This document shows, one piece after another, positions 60,840 through 64,000 of a DNA stretch of 64,000 bases. The translations under genes were made by a program, and so were the position numbers. Each line of letters starts with the position of its first letter. Within the stretch, counting starts at the first letter, position 1. The notes below the pieces were generated by a model. That model searched no databases. It was given only the letters and a program-made list of their open reading frames with translations, and was not told where the DNA came from. The stretch is from Salinispora tropica CNB-440. GTDB taxonomy: Bacteria > Actinomycetota > Actinomycetes > Mycobacteriales > Micromonosporaceae. Location of the stretch: contig NC_009380.1 in assembly GCF_000016425.1 (NCBI RefSeq), positions 2,732,144-2,796,143 of the forward strand. Reading direction: 5' to 3'.

Positions 60840-62074
60840 CCCCACGGCGAGAACTGGTCGCGCTCGTCGGCGCCGACCTGCTGTCCAACCTCGGTAGTCG
60901 AATATCGATCCTCGCCATCCCCTGGCTGGTGCTGGAGACGACCGGTAGCCCCGCGAAGATGGGGGTGGTCGCCGCCGCCGAGACGCTGCCCTACCTCCTC
61001 TCCAGTGGTCTCGGCCCACCGCTGGCCGACCGGATCGGCTTGCGTCGCACCTCGATTTTCGCCGACCTGGGTAGCGCCGGGCTGATGGTGGCGGTGGCAC
61101 TCACCCCGTGGCTCGGCTTCGGTGCCCTACTGGTCCTGGTTGCTCTGGTGGGCACGCTGCGTGGGGTCGGTGACCGAGTCAAGCACGTGATGTTCCGCCC
61201 GGCCGCAGAAGCTGCCGGGGTCCGGTTGATCCGGCTGACCTCGATCTACGATGGGCTATCCCGGCTGACGACCCTGCTCGGGGCGAGCGTGGGTGGCCTG
61301 CTGATCTGGTGGCTCGGACCGACCCTGGCGATTCTCGTTGACGCGGCGACCTTCGCGGTCTGCGCGCTACTGATCTCCAGCCTGGTACGCCGCAGCACCG
61401 GTAGGCCGGCCAGTTCGGCGCCGGAACGCTATTCGCGGGCACTCGCCGGCGGCCTCCGCTACCTCCGGCAGGACCGGATGGTGCTCACCATGCTGCTGGT
61501 GATCTCCGCACTGAACATGGTGGTGAACGCGAGTATCGCGGTCTACATCCCCCTCTGGGTGGCGGACGTGCTGGGAAGCCCGGCCGGGCTGGGGGTGGTG
61601 CTCGGTGCCTTCGCCGCCGGGTCCCTGCTGGGCAACGTGCTGTTCACCAGTTTCGGCTCGCGGCTACGCCGGGACCTGACCTTCGCGGTCGGCGCCGCGG
61701 TCAGTGGCCCACCCCGACTACTGGTCCTGGCCCTCAGCGACGACCTCGTCGTGGTTGTCCTGGTGACCTTCGCTTCCGGAATCGGCATCGCTGTGGTCAA
61801 CCCACTGCTCGGTGTCGCGCTGTACGAGCGTCCCCCGGCTGAACTCCAGTCCCGGGTGATTGGGCTGGCCGGTGCGCTTGCCTTCGCTGGTCTGCCCCTG
61901 GGTGCCCTGCTCGGCGGTGCGTCCGTCACCACGCTCGGCCTCGAACCCGCACTGCTGACCGCGGCCCTGTTCATCGTCATCGTCACCGCTGTTCCCCTCG
62001 CTGCCGCCCTGCGCGCGACGCGGACGGAAGCACCGTTGGTTCGTGCCTCGGACCGAGGACGGATTTCCACTTAG
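60836..62074 (+). CDS. MFS transporter, probable product exporter
   Basis: 412 residues from a GTG overlapping the ligase stop (GTGA). Twelve hydrophobic segments with a helix 2-3 loop reading ADRIGLRRTSIFADLG. It belongs to the enterobactin-exporter-like (EntS/MFS_3) group by its opening LVALVGADLLSNLGSRISIL. In an operon with an acyl ligase it is the natural export or self-resistance pump for the product. Followed after 32 nt by an SGNH hydrolase gene. Confidence 0.82.
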   Translation: MTPRRELVALVGADLLSNLGSRISILAIPWLVLETTGSPAKMGVVAAAETLPYLLSSGLGPPLADRIGLRRTSIFADLGSAGLMVAVALTPWLGFGALLVLVALVGTLRGVGDRVKHVMFRPAAEAAGVRLIRLTSIYDGLSRLTTLLGASVGGLLIWWLGPTLAILVDAATFAVCALLISSLVRRSTGRPASSAPERYSRALAGGLRYLRQDRMVLTMLLVISALNMVVNASIAVYIPLWVADVLGSPAGLGVVLGAFAAGSLLGNVLFTSFGSRLRRDLTFAVGAAVSGPPRLLVLALSDDLVVVVLVTFASGIGIAVVNPLLGVALYERPPAELQSRVIGLAGALAFAGLPLGALLGGASVTTLGLEPALLTAALFIVIVTAVPLAAALRATRTEAPLVRASDRGRIST

Positions 62075-62106
62075 CATCACCGCGCTTCCTGCGCTAACGT
62101 CCGATC

Positions 62107-62811
62107 ATGACAGCGACGCACAGCGAAGCCATTGATCCTTACTGCTTGCGGGAGCAGGAGAGGAGCGCCCTGCTCCAGGGGCATCCGTGGCGACGTTTCG
62201 TGGTGCTCGGCGACAGCGTCGCGGAAGGGCTCTGCGAGCCGGTTGACGGCTACCCGGATGTGCAGTTGGCCGACCGGATAGCCGCCGAGCTCCGCGCCCG
62301 GGCGCCGGAACTCGCCTACCTCAATCTTGGCTTGCGCGGGCTGCGGGCGCACCAGGTCAGGGCCAGTCAGCTCAGCCCGGCACTGGAGTTCACACCGGAT
62401 CTCGCCCTGGTCGTGTGCGGCGGCAACGACGCGTTTCTGCCCAGCTACGACGCCGATGCGGTGGATGCCGAGATCGCCGGGATGGTCGAGGCGCTCCAGC
62501 ACGCCGGGGCGACAGTCATCACGGTGGGAATGTTCGACGTGTCGCACAGTCCCGCCGTGCCCGAGGCCCGCCGCGCCGGCCTCGGTGTGCGCCTGCGCCG
62601 GCTGGCCGAACACACCCGCGCGGTGGCCAACCGCCTGGACACGGTCCACGTGCACCTGACCGACCACCCGCTGACCGCCGACCCTTCCATCTACAGCAGC
62701 GACGGCCGCCACGGAAGCGCCCGTAGCGACGCCATCGCCGCAGCGGAGACGCTCCGTCGCCTCGCGCACCATCTCGGTGCGGCGCGCATTGACCGGAGCG
62801 GCCTCCGCTGA
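62107..62811 (+). CDS. Cytoplasmic SGNH/GDSL hydrolase
   Basis: 234 residues, no signal peptide. Block I FVVLGDSVAEGLCEPVDG near residue 36, block III VVCGGNDAFLPSYD near 105 (Gly-Asn-Asp), and a C-terminal region ending YSSDGRHGSARSD, where the expected D-x-x-H is replaced or shifted (DGRH). Short esterase or deacylase fold like the ones in biosynthetic clusters. Third gene of the rightward operon, convergent with the ATP-grasp gene. It is the second SGNH enzyme in this cluster; the first is secreted. Confidence 0.75.
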   Translation: MTATHSEAIDPYCLREQERSALLQGHPWRRFVVLGDSVAEGLCEPVDGYPDVQLADRIAAELRARAPELAYLNLGLRGLRAHQVRASQLSPALEFTPDLALVVCGGNDAFLPSYDADAVDAEIAGMVEALQHAGATVITVGMFDVSHSPAVPEARRAGLGVRLRRLAEHTRAVANRLDTVHVHLTDHPLTADPSIYSSDGRHGSARSDAIAAAETLRRLAHHLGAARIDRSGLR

Positions 62812-62868
62812 CGAGTCAACCAGCACCGAAGGGCCCGGTTCCCGGTGGGAACGACCCCGCGCGACCGG

Positions 62869-64000
62869 TCAGGCCGGCGGCGGGTCCGTCACCAGCAGGC
62901 CGGAGATAAGCACGCCGCGGGCCAGGTTGAGCACTCCCTCGCTACCGGGGAAGCCGATGCGAACACAGGCACCCGCCGGCTGACGGCCGAAGAGATACGG
63001 AGCGACGCTGTACGGCACCTCCGCGGTGGTCAGGTCCCCGGTTTCCATGTGTACGAACTCCACCGGCACGTTGTCGGCGTGCACATAGCGTTGCAAGATG
63101 AAGCCGCCCTGCCGGGCGAACCGGCCCACCGCCTCCCGCCAGGCGTCCGCGTCGGTTTCCCGGCCGATCAGCACGTCCACCCCAGCGGATCCACCGGACG
63201 GCTTGACCACCAGGTCGTGCCGGTCAGCCACCGCCTGCTCGACCAGGTCCGGAGTGAACAGCCAGGTCTGCGGCACATACCGGTGAATCAGATCCCGGTC
63301 GGCCGTCGGCAACGTGTCAGCGTCCGCCCAGAGCCAGGCGAACACCTGCTTGTTCCCGAGTAGCCACGCGGCCGCCGACACCCACATCGGCACGGATCCT
63401 GCCCGTACCGCCGCTTCCAGAGCGTCCACTCCGGCGCTCGGCGTGACCCGGTTCGGCACGAAGAGCCGGAACAGCCCGTCGACCGGGGCACCCCGGATGA
63501 CCAGCCGCCCCTTGGTGTCCTGGGTGGCCTCCGTAACCGGTGCGACGATCAGATCGAGGCCGGCGACGGCGGCGCGGTCAACCACCGGATCCAGCTTCCG
63601 GTAGAAGCGCTCCGGGTCTTCCAGCCCCGGGTATTCGGCGTCAAAGTCGATCAACAGGGCGAGCCGCGCCCCGGCTGCCAAGCCAAGGCCGTCACGAATG
63701 GCCGCGAACCGCATGTCCACCGCGGAAGGTGCCGGTTCCATCCGAACCCGGTCGAGGCCGCGCCGCCGATAGAGATCAACGAAGCGTCGTATTGTCGTGT
63801 CCGAGTCGAGCGCCCCACCAAGACTACTGTCAATGTTGTACTCCACCACCCGCGGTACTCCGTCGCTCAGCAGCACGTCCGGGCGGAACCCGGCGAGCAA
63901 CGCCTCCGTGAGCGGCTCGGCCTCGTCGAGCAGCCGGTTCTGCCCCGCCGGCATCCCGAGCAGGTGGCGTAGCTCCCCCGCCGTCCTGGCCCGCCGCCGG
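62869..64000 (-). CDS. ATP-grasp (glutathionylspermidine-synthase-like) ligase, cut by right edge
   Basis: The frame ends at 62869 and is still open at 64000, so at least 377 residues are present and the N-terminus is missing. Segments suggesting an ATP-grasp carboxylate-amine ligase are RVVEYNIDSSLGG (acidic acceptor/Mg region), VFAWLW after a GNK, the basic nucleotide loop LVVKPSGGSAGVDVLIG, and FILQRYVHADNVPVEF. Order and spacing resemble circularly permuted or glutathionylspermidine-synthase-like members. Such enzymes join a carboxylate to an amine with ATP, without carrier proteins. Next to aryl-glycine genes it recalls pheganomycin's PGM1, where an ATP-grasp ligase joins a phenylglycine derivative to peptides; that parallel is an inference. 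Confidence 0.65.
   Translation of the reverse strand, partial: RRRARTAGELRHLLGMPAGQNRLLDEAEPLTEALLAGFRPDVLLSDGVPRVVEYNIDSSLGGALDSDTTIRRFVDLYRRRGLDRVRMEPAPSAVDMRFAAIRDGLGLAAGARLALLIDFDAEYPGLEDPERFYRKLDPVVDRAAVAGLDLIVAPVTEATQDTKGRLVIRGAPVDGLFRLFVPNRVTPSAGVDALEAAVRAGSVPMWVSAAAWLLGNKQVFAWLWADADTLPTADRDLIHRYVPQTWLFTPDLVEQAVADRHDLVVKPSGGSAGVDVLIGRETDADAWREAVGRFARQGGFILQRYVHADNVPVEFVHMETGDLTTAEVPYSVAPYLFGRQPAGACVRIGFPGSEGVLNLARGVLISGLLVTDPPPA

Noticed and set aside
1..64000. tRNA, rRNA and CRISPR arrays
   Set aside because: No cloverleaf-like T-loop context, rRNA sequence or regularly spaced repeats were noticed on reading; a tRNAscan/CRISPR search would be needed to exclude them formally.

Overview
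The window is high-GC actinobacterial DNA. The density of two-component systems, the XRE/DUF397 cassette with its small Cys-rich 'PWPC'-type protein, the IdeR-type iron boxes and the biosynthetic loci suggest Micromonosporaceae (Salinispora or Micromonospora). That placement is inferred from gene content, not from a marker gene. No rRNA, tRNA or CRISPR array was seen. Most neighbouring genes overlap by 4 nt or are closely spaced, so several operons are clear.

Layout. (1) 1-9.7 kb: the edge of a ribosomal-peptide cluster of thiopeptide/azole type. A SARP regulator is translationally coupled to a leader-binding F protein, a YcaO cyclodehydratase, a SagB-type azoline dehydrogenase and a LanB-type dehydratase cut by the left edge. 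A TrmB/LuxR-like regulator is divergent. The precursor peptide is not visible and is probably to the left. (2) 9.8-12.7 kb: iron locus (hydroxamate-type acyltransferase, siderophore-interacting reductase, MFS exporter) around two iron boxes. (3) 13-22 kb: VapBC-like toxin-antitoxin pair, a large secreted GH3 beta-glucosidase behind a CebR-like operator, a Nudix hydrolase, gamma-glutamyltranspeptidase and a methyltransferase. (4) 22.3-24.5 kb: XRE/DUF5753 + DUF397 pair facing a compact operon of four overlapping tiny genes. (5) 24.5-26.8 kb: decayed genes (S4-like fragment, frameshifted thioredoxin-reductase-like gene, truncated regulators). (6) 26.9-31.2 kb: OmpR-type two-component system upstream of a chitin-type LPMO and a DUF305 lipoprotein. 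(7) 31.4-34.1 kb: CPBP protease / NarL-type two-component operon. (8) 34.4-38.2 kb: tandem duplication of an oligopeptide-binding lipoprotein gene including its promoter. (9) 38.4-53 kb: mostly housekeeping and transport genes (glpK, two paralogous D,D-carboxypeptidases, LysE, Sua5/YciO, FkbM methyltransferase, pncB, pdxY, htpG).

(10) 53-64 kb looks like an unassigned small biosynthetic cluster. One leftward operon encodes a secreted SGNH hydrolase, a P450, an esterase, a hydroxymandelate-oxidase-like flavoenzyme and an HpgT-like aminotransferase. The opposing operon encodes an AMP-dependent acyl ligase, an MFS exporter and an SGNH hydrolase. A glutathionylspermidine-synthase-like/ATP-grasp ligase runs off the right edge. 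The oxidase plus aminotransferase pair is the enzyme logic for an aryl-glycine, and no NRPS is in view. An ATP-grasp-linked aryl-glycine pathway is the most attractive candidate for something new here. The ribosomal-peptide cluster at the left edge is the second.
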